Shown: piece after piece, positions 55,125 to 62,810 of the stretch | Numbering within the stretch: the first letter of the stretch is position 1 | Layout: each line of letters opens with the position of its first letter | Assembly (NCBI RefSeq): GCF_002934685.1 | Contig: NZ_NKHL01000113.1 | Span: 124,001 to 188,000 of the forward strand | From: Pseudomonas bohemica | GTDB taxonomy: Bacteria > Pseudomonadota > Gammaproteobacteria > Pseudomonadales > Pseudomonadaceae | Direction of reading: 5' to 3' | Length of the DNA stretch: 64,000 nucleotides | Translations under genes and position numbers: made by a program | The notes under the pieces: model-generated | What the model was told of the DNA's origin: nothing | Seen by the model: the letters and a program-made list of their open reading frames with translations, nothing else | Databases searched by the model: none

Positions 55125-55149
55125 GTTACTTGGGGCTTTTCCAAGTAAC
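55125..55149. other. Perfect 9-bp stem-loop left of hrpA
   Basis: GTTACTTGG and CCAAGTAAC flank a 7-base loop. It belongs to a common Pseudomonas intergenic hairpin type ('ggttact...aagtaac') and does not carry a T-run, so it is not a classical terminator. Confidence 0.6.
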
Positions 55150-55293
55150 TCGCCGAAGGCGAAACGATCCGGAGGTCAGGACGGACCTTATCCCACCCTC
55201 AACCGAAATAACGGATACACACACCGCCGCACCAACCCCCAAAGCTCGTCGATCCCCTCAAAACCGCTACAGACAATTAATTGAACAACCCGC

Positions 55294-55322
55294 GGAACCG
55301 ATCCTGCCCTCGCTGCCACCCA
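55294..55322 (+). promoter_or_regulatory. hrp box (HrpL promoter) of the hrpA-hrpE operon
   Basis: GGAACC, then 16 bases, then CCACCCA match the HrpL ECF sigma-factor consensus GGAACC-N15/16-CCACNNA. It is 45 bases before the hrpA start codon, a good promoter distance. Confidence 0.94.
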
Positions 55323-55367
55323 TCAGCACCAAGCACTTTCGCTGGTGATGACCCAGGAGTACTCAAC

Positions 55368-55706
55368 ATGGCAGGTATCAACCCAATCTCTATGGTCGGC
55401 GGCTTTGCCAACAGCGTGATCGGTGGCGGCGGTCAGGCTGTTCAACAGGCAGCCAGTGCCGCCACCCAAATCAAGACCGAAGGCAATATCGCCGACTCGG
55501 CCGCCCCATCCAAGGCCGAAAACGCCCAAAGCGCCGCCACCGAAAAGGCCGATGCCAGCCAGGCACGCCTGATCGCCATGCAGACCGACGCCGACATCCG
55601 CAAACAAACCAACGACGTCCTCAGCGCCATCCGCTCCGGCAAGGAAGACAGCGCGAACAAAGCCATCAGTGCCGAGGCGCAAAACGCCAAAGGTATCAGC
55701 TACTGA
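55368..55706 (+). CDS. hrpA: HrpA, type III secretion pilin
   Basis: The 112-residue protein has the HrpA pattern: a Gly/Ser/Ala-rich N-terminus, a hydrophilic middle with many Ala/Lys/Gln, and the conserved C-terminus (MQTDADIRKQTNDVLSAIRSGKED... NAKGISY). HrpA subunits assemble into the long Hrp pilus through which effectors move into plant cells. Its hrp box is 45 bp upstream. A stable hairpin follows before hrpZ. The N-terminal half is variable among relatives; identity rests on the C-terminal half and the gene order. Confidence 0.93.
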   Translation: MAGINPISMVGGFANSVIGGGGQAVQQAASAATQIKTEGNIADSAAPSKAENAQSAATEKADASQARLIAMQTDADIRKQTNDVLSAIRSGKEDSANKAISAEAQNAKGISY

Positions 55707-55717
55707 TCATTCAGAGC

Positions 55718-55736
55718 GCCCCCTGAAAAAGGGGGC
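55718..55736 (+). other. Stem-loop between hrpA and hrpZ
   Basis: GCCCCC-TGAAAAA-GGGGGC forms a 6-bp GC stem with no T-run. It may attenuate read-through or protect the hrpA mRNA 3' end, which would explain high pilin to harpin ratios. Confidence 0.65.
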
Positions 55737-55759
55737 AACCCTTTGAAGTTGGAGGTTTC

Positions 55760-56866
55760 ATGCTAAGTCTCAATGCCAGTATCAACCCCCTGCAGAACGC
55801 CCATATCGGCACTGTAGTGTCCACCGGCTCGATTGGCGGCCAGCAGGGGCCACAGCAGTCGCTCAAGGACGTGATCGACCAGCTTTCCCAGGCGCTGACC
55901 AAAGACGGCCACCTGGACCAGGACTCGCCGCTGGGCAAAATGGTCGGCGAGCAGATGAAGAAGATGAACCCCCTGGCCGCTGCGTTAGGCGGTGGGTCAC
56001 CTGACATGGTCAAGGCGGCCCTGGGCGAAGTCATCAAGGACAAGTTGGGTGACAACTTCGGCGCGGCGGCAGACTTCGGCCTCAGTGGCGGCGCGAGCGG
56101 TGGCGCGGGCAAACCGGATCTGATGTCCCAGGTGCTCAATGGGTTGGGTAAAGCTTCGTTGGATGACCTTCTGAGCAAGCAGGGTGATGGAACGAAGTTT
56201 TCTTCCAGCGACATGCCGCTGCTCGACAAGGTCGCGCAGTTCATGGACCAGAACCCGAGCAAGTTTCCGGCCCCGGACTCAGGCTCCTGGAAGAACGAAC
56301 TCAAGGAAGACAACTTCCTCGACAAGAGCGAAACCAGTGCTTTGCGAGCTGCGCTCGACATGCTTGGTGGTCAACTCGAACAGCAGCAGAACGGCCTGAG
56401 CGACACAGGCAATACCGACGGCGGCCTGGGCGGCGATACATTGGGCGGCAATGCGCTGAGCACCGATCCTGCCAGCGGGCAAAACGCGCTGAGCAGCAGC
56501 CCGGCTCAGGATTTGGGGCAGTTGCTCAGCGGCCTGCTGCAACAAGGCCTGAACGCCAGCGTGGGCAACGGCGGCGGCAATAGCGTGGGTGGTGGGCTGG
56601 GCACTCCGGTCAACGACGCCGCGCAGTCGGGTAATTCGGGCAACAGCGTCACCCAGGATTTGGGCCAGCTGCTCAGCGGCCTGATCGAGAAGGGCCTGGA
56701 AGCCAGCCAGAACGGCAACGGTAATGGCGCCGGCGCTGGTGTCAGCGGCACGGGCGGTCAGCAGAATCCGTTGTTCGCGCAACATGACCTGCAAAACAGC
56801 CTGAGCCAGGCTGCCAACGCGATCGTCCAGGCATTGACCGGATCGGGCAGCGCCAGCCTGTCCTGA
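55760..56866 (+). CDS. hrpZ: Harpin HrpZ
   Basis: The 368-residue protein is Gly/Ser/Gln/Leu-rich, has no cysteine and no signal peptide, as expected for a harpin. Two copies of a QDLGQLLSGL-type unit (near residues 251 and 296) sit in the C-terminal half between Gly/Asn-rich linkers, and GGGLGTPV occurs once. HrpZ is secreted by the type III system, oligomerises, forms pores in membranes and elicits plant defence. A GGAGGTTTC ribosome site precedes the ATG. Confidence 0.94.
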   Translation: MLSLNASINPLQNAHIGTVVSTGSIGGQQGPQQSLKDVIDQLSQALTKDGHLDQDSPLGKMVGEQMKKMNPLAAALGGGSPDMVKAALGEVIKDKLGDNFGAAADFGLSGGASGGAGKPDLMSQVLNGLGKASLDDLLSKQGDGTKFSSSDMPLLDKVAQFMDQNPSKFPAPDSGSWKNELKEDNFLDKSETSALRAALDMLGGQLEQQQNGLSDTGNTDGGLGGDTLGGNALSTDPASGQNALSSSPAQDLGQLLSGLLQQGLNASVGNGGGNSVGGGLGTPVNDAAQSGNSGNSVTQDLGQLLSGLIEKGLEASQNGNGNGAGAGVSGTGGQQNPLFAQHDLQNSLSQAANAIVQALTGSGSASLS

Positions 56867-56905
56867 TCCAGTGCCTCTTATCGACCCGTCTGCCGGAGAA
56901 CACCC

Positions 56906-57280
56906 GTGACCGTTTCCAATATCAATCAACTCAAATCGTCATCTCCCGATCTTGAGCAGCACCTTGATCAGGGACTGGTCAGCGGGCCTTCGCAGGCGGA
57001 CGTCGATCTGTTCAATGCCGCCATGCGTCCTGACGTGGCGTTGCAACAAAGTCATCTTTCCGAACAGATTGCCAGTGCCTTGTCCGAGCGGTTGGGATCG
57101 ATGGACAAATCTTCCCAACAAGCGATGCGCAAGATGAAAAGAGCCTCCGGCACCGACGATCCGCTGGAGATCGCGCAGATGAGCCGATCCTTGTCCCAGT
57201 ATTCGTTGCAAATGGCGTTGACCACCAAGGTCGTCAACAAGAGCGCTCAGGCGTTCGACAAGCTGACCAACCTTCAATAG
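56906..57280 (+). CDS. hrpB: HrpB, type III secretion inner-rod protein
   Basis: The 124-residue protein begins at a GTG preceded by CCGGAGAACACCC. It is hydrophilic, with an amphipathic C-terminal helix (YSLQMALTTKVVNKSAQAFDKLTNLQ) that resembles the C-terminus of SctI inner-rod proteins. It is cytoplasmic or secreted and needed for pilus assembly. It fits its fixed place between hrpZ and hrcJ. Confidence 0.9.
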   Translation: MTVSNINQLKSSSPDLEQHLDQGLVSGPSQADVDLFNAAMRPDVALQQSHLSEQIASALSERLGSMDKSSQQAMRKMKRASGTDDPLEIAQMSRSLSQYSLQMALTTKVVNKSAQAFDKLTNLQ

Positions 57281-57289
57281 AGGTCCGGC

Positions 57290-58093
57290 GTGAAATATCT
57301 GACTGCGGGTCTGATGTGCCTGACGCTGCTGCTCGGCGGATGCAGCGACGAGACCGATCTGTTCAGCGGCCTGTCCGAGCAGGATTCCAACGATGTCGTC
57401 GCCAGCCTTGCCGATCAGCATATCGATGCGCGCAAACGCATGGAGAAGACCGGAGTGGTCGTCACCGTGGCGACGGCGGAGATCAACCGGGCGGTGCGCA
57501 TTCTGGACGCCGCCGGGTTGCCCCGGCACTCGCGCACCAGTCTGGGCGAGATCTTCAAGAAAGAAGGGGTGATTTCGACCCCGCTGGAAGAGCGCGCCCG
57601 CTACATCTACGCGCTGTCCCAGGAGCTGGAGGCGACGCTGTCGCAGATCGATGGGGTGATCGTGGCACGGGTGCATGTGGTGCTGCCCGAGCGGGTCGCA
57701 CCGGGTGAGCCGGTGCAGCCCGCGTCGGCGGCGGTGTTCATCAAGCACACCTCGGCACTGGACCCGGACAGCGTGCGCGGGCGGATTCAGCAGATGGTCG
57801 CCAGCAGCATCCCGGGGATGTCCGGTGAGCCTCTGGATTCGAAGAAATTCGCCATCGTCTTCGTGCCTGCGGCGGAGTTTCAGGACACCGAGCGGCTGGT
57901 GAATTTCGGCCCGTTTCTGGTCGACAGCGCCAATCTCGGTTTCTGGAAAAGCATGCTCTGGGCCGCGCCCTTTGCCGGCGTGCTGTTGATTGCGTTGCTG
58001 GTGCTGATGCTGCGCGGTGACTGGCGCAGCGCCGTCTGGCAACGGATCGGCCTGCGTCGCGGCGAGCGTTCGAGCATGCCGGTGCGGCTGTGA
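57290..58093 (+). CDS. hrcJ: HrcJ, inner-membrane ring lipoprotein
   Basis: The 267-residue lipoprotein starts at GTG 57290 and has a lipobox (LLLGGC, Cys18), two ring-building modules (NDVVASLADQHIDARKRMEKTG; DGVIVARVHVVLPER) and a C-terminal transmembrane helix (MLWAAPFAGVLLIALLVLML). It is SctJ of the type III basal body (YscJ/PrgK). It follows hrpB after 9 bp and its stop overlaps the hrpD start. Confidence 0.95.
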   Translation: MKYLTAGLMCLTLLLGGCSDETDLFSGLSEQDSNDVVASLADQHIDARKRMEKTGVVVTVATAEINRAVRILDAAGLPRHSRTSLGEIFKKEGVISTPLEERARYIYALSQELEATLSQIDGVIVARVHVVLPERVAPGEPVQPASAAVFIKHTSALDPDSVRGRIQQMVASSIPGMSGEPLDSKKFAIVFVPAAEFQDTERLVNFGPFLVDSANLGFWKSMLWAAPFAGVLLIALLVLMLRGDWRSAVWQRIGLRRGERSSMPVRL

Positions 58094-58641
58094 TGCAGAT
58101 TCGCGACGAGCGCTGGATTCAGTGGTGGTGTGCGCCCTGGCAATGGGCGCACCCGGGCTGGATGGCGCTGTTCGTCGAGCGCAGCGGTTTGTCGGGCGTA
58201 GAGGCACAGGCGTTACTGAGAGGCCGACACAATGCGTTTTTGCAAAGTGTCGGCATTACCCCGAGCCAGCCCCCTGAACCGGCCGATTCATGGGTGCAAT
58301 GGTTACTGCTCGGTGTCGATCAGCAGCGTCAGGCCCTGGAGTTGGCCGGGAGTATCTGTCTGGGACGCACTTCGGATCGAGCCAGGCGGCTCAATGAACA
58401 TGAAGCGCACCACGAAGACTGGTGCCGTTCCGTGGCCAAGGCCTTGCGCCCTGGCGTCTGGCTGGAACCTTCGATTGACGACCCACGCATTTTGCTGGCG
58501 GCTTGGGCAGGTGAAACATGCTGGTCCCGATTGCGTCTGAGCTGGGCACCTGACGAGGTCCGGCAACTTGTCACAGACCTGCCGGCAAACAAGCTGCAAA
58601 CCCTGTGGCAGTCGGTGCTCTGGCGGGTTACCAGTGCTTGA
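58093..58641 (+). CDS. hrpD: HrpD, type III secretion accessory protein (SctK-like)
   Basis: The 182-residue protein has tryptophan-rich N-terminal sequence (ERWIQWWCAPWQW) and a SctK/HrpD-like layout. SctK proteins help link the sorting platform to the inner-membrane ring. Its ATG at 58093 overlaps the hrcJ stop by one base; a GTG at 58090 is also open. Identity rests mainly on gene order and length. Its C-terminus is separated from hrpE by 53 bp. Confidence 0.88.
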   Translation: MQIRDERWIQWWCAPWQWAHPGWMALFVERSGLSGVEAQALLRGRHNAFLQSVGITPSQPPEPADSWVQWLLLGVDQQRQALELAGSICLGRTSDRARRLNEHEAHHEDWCRSVAKALRPGVWLEPSIDDPRILLAAWAGETCWSRLRLSWAPDEVRQLVTDLPANKLQTLWQSVLWRVTSA

Positions 58642-58694
58642 GCCGCCGACACGCAATGATCTTCTGGCACTGATCCTCTGGAAAGGAACCCGAC

Positions 58695-59273
58695 ATGCTC
58701 GCCAAACGCAGCCTCTGCCTGCCGTCTACCGCTGTGCTCGTCGAAACCCTCCTGCGTCGCGAAGACATCGCCGACATGCAGCTGGCGTCCGAGGTGCTGC
58801 GCGATGCACATCTTGAAGCCGAGCAGATCCGCGCCCAGGCCCGCGAACAGGCGCTGCGCGAGCGGGATCAGGCTCACGTACAGTTCTGGGAAAGCGCCAA
58901 CGCCTTTCTGCAGGATCTGCAGCAACAACGCCAGACCTTGCAGCGTGACTCCATGGACGCGGTCGAGGAGGTGCTCAACAGCAGCCTGACCGGACTGCTC
59001 GACCAAACCACGCTGCCCGAACGAACCCGCGCCCTGGTCCGTCAACTCGCCGAGGGCCAGCGCTTTGAAGCGGTCGCCACTCTCAGCGCCCATCCGGACA
59101 TGCTCGACGACCTTCGGCAATGGCTCGGTGAAAGCCGCTTCGCCGAACACTGGCAACTCAAGGGCGACCGGTTGATGGCGCCTCAGGCCCTGCGTCTGAG
59201 CGATGCCAACGGCGCGTTCGAGATCGACTGGGCCAGCCTGCGCAACGGTTTGTTGGGCCAGGCGGCCGAGTGA
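58695..59273 (+). CDS. hrpE: HrpE, ATPase stator (SctL family)
   Basis: The 192-residue protein has an extended helical middle rich in Glu, Gln and Arg (AHLEAEQIRAQAREQALRERDQ), the feature of SctL/FliH stator subunits that connect the ATPase to the C-ring. It ends with a compact C-terminal domain (LKGDRLMAPQALRLSDANGAFEIDW). AAAGGAACCC lies 5 bases upstream of the ATG. It is the last gene of the hrpA-led operon; the partner ATPase hrcN is not in the window. Confidence 0.92.
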   Translation: MLAKRSLCLPSTAVLVETLLRREDIADMQLASEVLRDAHLEAEQIRAQAREQALRERDQAHVQFWESANAFLQDLQQQRQTLQRDSMDAVEEVLNSSLTGLLDQTTLPERTRALVRQLAEGQRFEAVATLSAHPDMLDDLRQWLGESRFAEHWQLKGDRLMAPQALRLSDANGAFEIDWASLRNGLLGQAAE

Positions 59274-59320
59274 GTGACGTTTACCTGACGACGCGCTGAC
59301 GTTTTTTTGTAACCACGCAG

Positions 59321-59349
59321 GGAACCGGAGCGCAGGCAACTTCCACTCA
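59321..59349 (+). promoter_or_regulatory. hrp box of the hrpF-hrpV (hrpC) operon
   Basis: GGAACC, 16 bases, CCACTCA match the HrpL consensus. It lies 33 bases before hrpF and 48 bases after hrpE, so the second operon has its own HrpL promoter. Confidence 0.94.
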
Positions 59350-59381
59350 GGGGATGAACCCTCACGTTGGAGTCGCCACCG

Positions 59382-59606
59382 ATGATCAGTTTCAAATCCT
59401 TGCAGAGCCACCTCGATCACTCCTACAGCCGCGCCCAGAACGACATGCAAGACGCCGCCGAAACCGCCTCGGAAAGCGGCACCATGGAAGACCTTCAGGC
59501 GTTCAACGATGCCTCGCAGCAGACCAATGTCGCCAACATGATCCTCAACGAAGGATTGCGCGCCAAACACGGCATCACCAAAGCGATCATCGATGGAATT
59601 CAATGA
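59382..59606 (+). CDS. hrpF: HrpF, small type III secretion protein
   Basis: The 74-residue protein (MISFKSLQSHLDHSYSRAQ... GLRAKHGITKAIIDGIQ) is hydrophilic and helical, the size of HrpF in P. syringae, a small conserved protein of the hrpC operon that is needed for secretion and may be a chaperone of HrpA. It is the first gene after the second hrp box and overlaps hrpG by 14 bp. Confidence 0.87.
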   Translation: MISFKSLQSHLDHSYSRAQNDMQDAAETASESGTMEDLQAFNDASQQTNVANMILNEGLRAKHGITKAIIDGIQ

Positions 59607-60024
59607 ATTCACGGCGATCCTCGCCCAGTGGTGTGAGCAGCGTCCGCTCACGCCGCTGGACTGTTGGATCGACGATGCCAACGCGCGGCTGGCGGTGCTC
59701 GGTAACGGCGTGCGGATCAGCCTCGATCTGCTCGATCCCTACGACGGCAGCGATCCGCAGCGCCTCGAAGCGTTGCTCGGGCAGGGCGGCGCCAGCGTGG
59801 CCTGCGCCTGCAGCGGCGCACTGGCGATCGATCCCGACACCCGCTGCGTCGTGCTGCTCAACTGGCTGGCGAATCCGTGCAGTCAGACCGATCTGCTCAA
59901 TCGTCTGGAGCAACTGGCCAATCAACGCGGCGCGATGCTCAGCCTGATGCAAACCTCCATGCGCCACGCCACGGCTTCGTCGTCGCCCCGCGCAACCCTC
60001 AATACCTGGCAACCGGGAGTGTGA
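59593..60024 (+). CDS. hrpG: HrpG, chaperone-like regulator partner
   Basis: The 143-residue protein starts at an ATG overlapping the hrpF end. Its acidic, cysteine-containing sequence (EFTAILAQWCEQRPLTPLDCWIDDANARLAVLGNGVRISLDL) has the mixed alpha/beta layout of type III chaperones. In P. syringae HrpG binds HrpV and thereby frees the HrpS activator, so it raises hrp expression. It ends 2 bases before hrcC. Confidence 0.9.
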   Translation: MEFNEFTAILAQWCEQRPLTPLDCWIDDANARLAVLGNGVRISLDLLDPYDGSDPQRLEALLGQGGASVACACSGALAIDPDTRCVVLLNWLANPCSQTDLLNRLEQLANQRGAMLSLMQTSMRHATASSSPRATLNTWQPGV

Positions 60025-60025
60025 A

Positions 60026-62131
60026 ATGCGCAAGGCCTTTATGTGGTTGCCTCTGCTGATGATCGGAGTTGCCATGCCCGCGCTGGCTGCAGTGCCCGAT
60101 GCCTGGAAACATACCGCTTATGCCTACGATGCGCGGCAGACCGATCTTGCGACCGCGCTCAAGGATTTCGCCAGGGAGTTCGGCATCGGCCTGGACATGG
60201 CGCCGATCCAGGGCACGCTGGACGGACGCATTCGCGCACAGAATCCGCAGGAATTCCTCGACCGCCTGGGTCAGGAGCATCATTTCCAGTGGTTCGTCTA
60301 CAACGAAACCCTGTACGTCAGCCCCACCAGCGAACAGACCTCGGCGCGCATCGAAGTCTCTCCGGAAGCGGTGGACGACCTGCAGCAGGCGCTCTCGGAC
60401 GTCGGCCTGCTGGACAAGCGTTTCGGCTGGGGCGCATTGCCCGACGAAGGTGTGGTGCTGGTGCGTGGCCCGGCGAAGTACGTCGACTTCGTGCGCAACT
60501 ACAGCAAGAAGGTCGAGGCGCCTGAGAAGGCCGAGAAGCAGGACATCGTGGTCCTGCCGCTCAAATACGCCAACGCCGCCGACCGCACCATCCGCTATCG
60601 CGATCAACAGCTGACGGTGGCCGGGGTCGCGAGCATTCTTCAGGAACTGCTGGAAAGCCGCTCCCGTGGCGAGTCGATCAATGGCGTGAATCTGCTGCAA
60701 GGGCAGGGCAGTACGGCCAGCGGCATGGCCGGCAACAACGCCTCAGCCTTGAACTACGGCGGCCTTGAAGGTGGCGGTTTCGACACCGGCGCGCTGGAGC
60801 AGGGGCTGGATCGCGTGCTTGGCTCCGGCGGCAAACGCGGGGGCAGCTCGCGCGATGGCGCAGGCGGTCGCTCGAAGATCCGCGTCAGCGCCGATGTGCG
60901 CAACAACGCGGTGCTGATCTATGACTTGCCCAAACGCAAGGCGATGTACCAGAAGCTGGTCAAGGAGCTGGACACACCGCGCAACCTGATCGAGATCGAC
61001 GCGGTGATTCTCGACATCGACCGCAACGAGCTGGCGCAATTGTCCAGCCGCTGGAACTTCAATGCGGGCAGCGTCAGTGGCGGCGCCAACCTGTTCCAGC
61101 AAGGCACCAGCTCGACCCTGTTCATTCAGGATGCGGGGAAGTTTTCCGCCGACCTGCATGCGCTGGAAGGCAACGGCGCCGCGTCGGTGATCGGCAACCC
61201 GTCGATTCTCACCCTGGAGAATCAGCCCGCCGTGATCGATTTCAGTCGTACCGAATTCCTCACCGCAACTTCCGAGCGCGTGGCGGACATTCAACCGATC
61301 ACTGCCGGGACCAGCCTGCAGGTGATCCCGCGTTCGCTGGACAAGGGCGGTAAATCCCAGGTGCAGCTGATCGTCGATATCGAAGACGGCCAGATAGACA
61401 CCTCCAACATCAATGAAGACCAGCCGGCGGTGCGCAAGGGCAACGTCAGTACCCAGGCGGTGATCGCCGAGCATGGCTCGCTGGTGATCGGCGGTTTTCA
61501 CGGGCTGGAGACCAACGACAAGGTCAACAAGATCCCGTTACTGGGGGACATTCCGGTGATCGGCAAGCTGCTGTTCCAGAACCGCAGTCGCGAGCTGAAT
61601 CAGCGTGAACGGCTGTTCATCCTGACCCCGCGGCTGATCGGCGATCAGGTCAACCCGTCGCGCTATGTGGAGATCAGCAATCCTCACGATGTGGATGACC
61701 AGATGAAGCGCATCAATCAGCGTCGCGATGGCGGTGAAGAGCCGACCCGAGGCGATGTGCAAAGCGCCTTCACCCAGTTGCTCGACGGCGTGGCACCGGT
61801 GGGCTTCAACAGTGGCGAAACCCTACCGTTCGAGGCCGACAGCCTGTGCGACCCCGGAGAAGGGCTAGAGCTGGATCGCCAGCGTTCGCAGTGGTTTTCG
61901 AGGAAGGATTGGGGCATCGCCGTGGTCGTCGCACGCAACACCACGGGCAAACCGGTGCGGATCGACGAGAGCCGTTGTGGCGGCCGTTGGGTCATGGGCG
62001 TCAGTGCCTGGCCCCATGCATGGCTGCAACCGGGTGCGGAGAGTGAGATCTACATCGCCGTGCGCCAGCCACAGGTTTCGACCAAAGCCAAACAGAACCG
62101 ACCTTCGCTGCTCAAGGGGGCAACACGATGA
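60026..62131 (+). CDS. hrcC: HrcC, type III outer-membrane secretin
   Basis: The 701-residue secretin has a signal peptide (cleaved near LAA-VPDAW, residue 22), two N-domains, and the conserved secretin domain: VIGNPSILTLENQPAVIDF, GTSLQVIPRSL, GSLVIGGFHGLETNDKVNKIPLLGDIPVIGKLLF and LFILTPRLI. A Gly/Ser/Arg-rich insert (about 245-290) follows the second N-domain. It forms the outer-membrane channel. It sits between hrpG and hrpT, the order in P. syringae. Confidence 0.96.
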   Translation: MRKAFMWLPLLMIGVAMPALAAVPDAWKHTAYAYDARQTDLATALKDFAREFGIGLDMAPIQGTLDGRIRAQNPQEFLDRLGQEHHFQWFVYNETLYVSPTSEQTSARIEVSPEAVDDLQQALSDVGLLDKRFGWGALPDEGVVLVRGPAKYVDFVRNYSKKVEAPEKAEKQDIVVLPLKYANAADRTIRYRDQQLTVAGVASILQELLESRSRGESINGVNLLQGQGSTASGMAGNNASALNYGGLEGGGFDTGALEQGLDRVLGSGGKRGGSSRDGAGGRSKIRVSADVRNNAVLIYDLPKRKAMYQKLVKELDTPRNLIEIDAVILDIDRNELAQLSSRWNFNAGSVSGGANLFQQGTSSTLFIQDAGKFSADLHALEGNGAASVIGNPSILTLENQPAVIDFSRTEFLTATSERVADIQPITAGTSLQVIPRSLDKGGKSQVQLIVDIEDGQIDTSNINEDQPAVRKGNVSTQAVIAEHGSLVIGGFHGLETNDKVNKIPLLGDIPVIGKLLFQNRSRELNQRERLFILTPRLIGDQVNPSRYVEISNPHDVDDQMKRINQRRDGGEEPTRGDVQSAFTQLLDGVAPVGFNSGETLPFEADSLCDPGEGLELDRQRSQWFSRKDWGIAVVVARNTTGKPVRIDESRCGGRWVMGVSAWPHAWLQPGAESEIYIAVRQPQVSTKAKQNRPSLLKGATR

Positions 62132-62334
62132 ACGCACGCGTCTACGTCATTCTGCTCGTGCTGTTCGCCACGCTGGGCGGCTGCGCAAGTCATTCCGGTT
62201 GTTCGGGCTACGCCTGCAAACGCCCCGACTCCAATGATCGTGAACTGGTGATCTGGTGGCCGCAGGACATGCGCCAGGGCCTGGACGAACGCGACCATGA
62301 GCTGGATTTCACCGTGGTGCCACTTAAGGATTGA
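62128..62334 (+). CDS. hrpT: HrpT lipoprotein
   Basis: The 68-residue protein has a signal peptide with lipobox (LGGC, Cys19), then CSGYACKRPDSNDRELVIWWPQDMRQGLDERDHELDFTVVPL. In P. syringae HrpT is an outer-membrane lipoprotein that helps HrcC reach or assemble in the outer membrane. Its ATG overlaps the hrcC stop by 4 bases, and the gene ends 2 bases before hrpV. Confidence 0.92.
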   Translation: MNARVYVILLVLFATLGGCASHSGCSGYACKRPDSNDRELVIWWPQDMRQGLDERDHELDFTVVPLKD

Positions 62335-62336
62335 GC

Positions 62337-62696
62337 ATGATTCGGGTATCGGAAAAAGCAGCGTTCTATGCGCACGTCGCAGCCGAACGCGCAGCGATCT
62401 GGCCAGTGGCGACAGGGGTGGCATTCGTCAGCCGACGCGAACACCGCGACTGGGGCATCGCCCTGCACATCGAAGGCCGCGCATTGCGGCCCGAGCAACT
62501 GCGCGACGCCCTGGAGCGGCGGTTCTCCCAGGCGGAGGTATTCAACGACTACTTCCTGTTCCTGGATGTGCAGCGCGACTTCGTGGTCTGGCACGCCGTT
62601 CCCGGCACTTCAGACTCCTCGACCAGCCTGGACAGCATCCGCCAGCAGGAACTGACGCTGGCAGGGCTGGATCATTTGAGTGATGTTGCCGGGTGA
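62337..62696 (+). CDS. hrpV: HrpV, negative regulator of hrp expression
   Basis: The 119-residue protein (MIRVSEKAAFYAHVAAERAA...) matches HrpV in length, order and layout. In P. syringae HrpV binds HrpS and blocks activation of hrpL, and HrpG counteracts it. It is the last gene in the operon. Normally hrcU would follow; here 115 bp of non-coding sequence and a minus-strand racemase come next. A TTG two codons earlier is a possible start, but the ATG at 62337 is best. Confidence 0.93.
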   Translation: MIRVSEKAAFYAHVAAERAAIWPVATGVAFVSRREHRDWGIALHIEGRALRPEQLRDALERRFSQAEVFNDYFLFLDVQRDFVVWHAVPGTSDSSTSLDSIRQQELTLAGLDHLSDVAG

Positions 62697-62810
62697 ATCG
62701 AAAGCCTTGCTCGCGGCGTCATCTCGCTTCTGCGCAGGGCCAATCTGCTTCTGCCCGGAGCGCGAAGGCGCTATCCGAGCAGGCCACAGGGCATTTTCAA
62801 TATCCGGTGA
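62697..62810. other. Right edge of the hrp segment
   Basis: This gap contains REP-like sequence (CTTGCTCGCGGCGTC; GCTTCTGCCCGGAGCGCGAA) of the type seen near 22.05 and 49.09 kb. It separates hrpV from the racemase, which is on the opposite strand. I see no remnant of hrcU. Confidence 0.6.

Larger units (their letters stand above)
54716..55293. other. Repeat-rich gap left of the hrp locus
   Basis: This stretch of about 580 bp has no supported gene. It holds a REP-like hairpin (54773-54805), an AT-rich imperfect tandem tract (54904-54968), a dispersed repeat shared with 13.86 kb (55012-55080) and a perfect hairpin (55125-55149). In canonical P. syringae hrp loci hrpRS would occupy this side; no trace of either is seen here. 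Confidence 0.7.

Noticed and set aside
58685..58690. GGAACC before hrpE as a third hrp box
   Set aside because: No CCACNNA follows at 15-16 bases, and the GGAACC overlaps the hrpE ribosome site.
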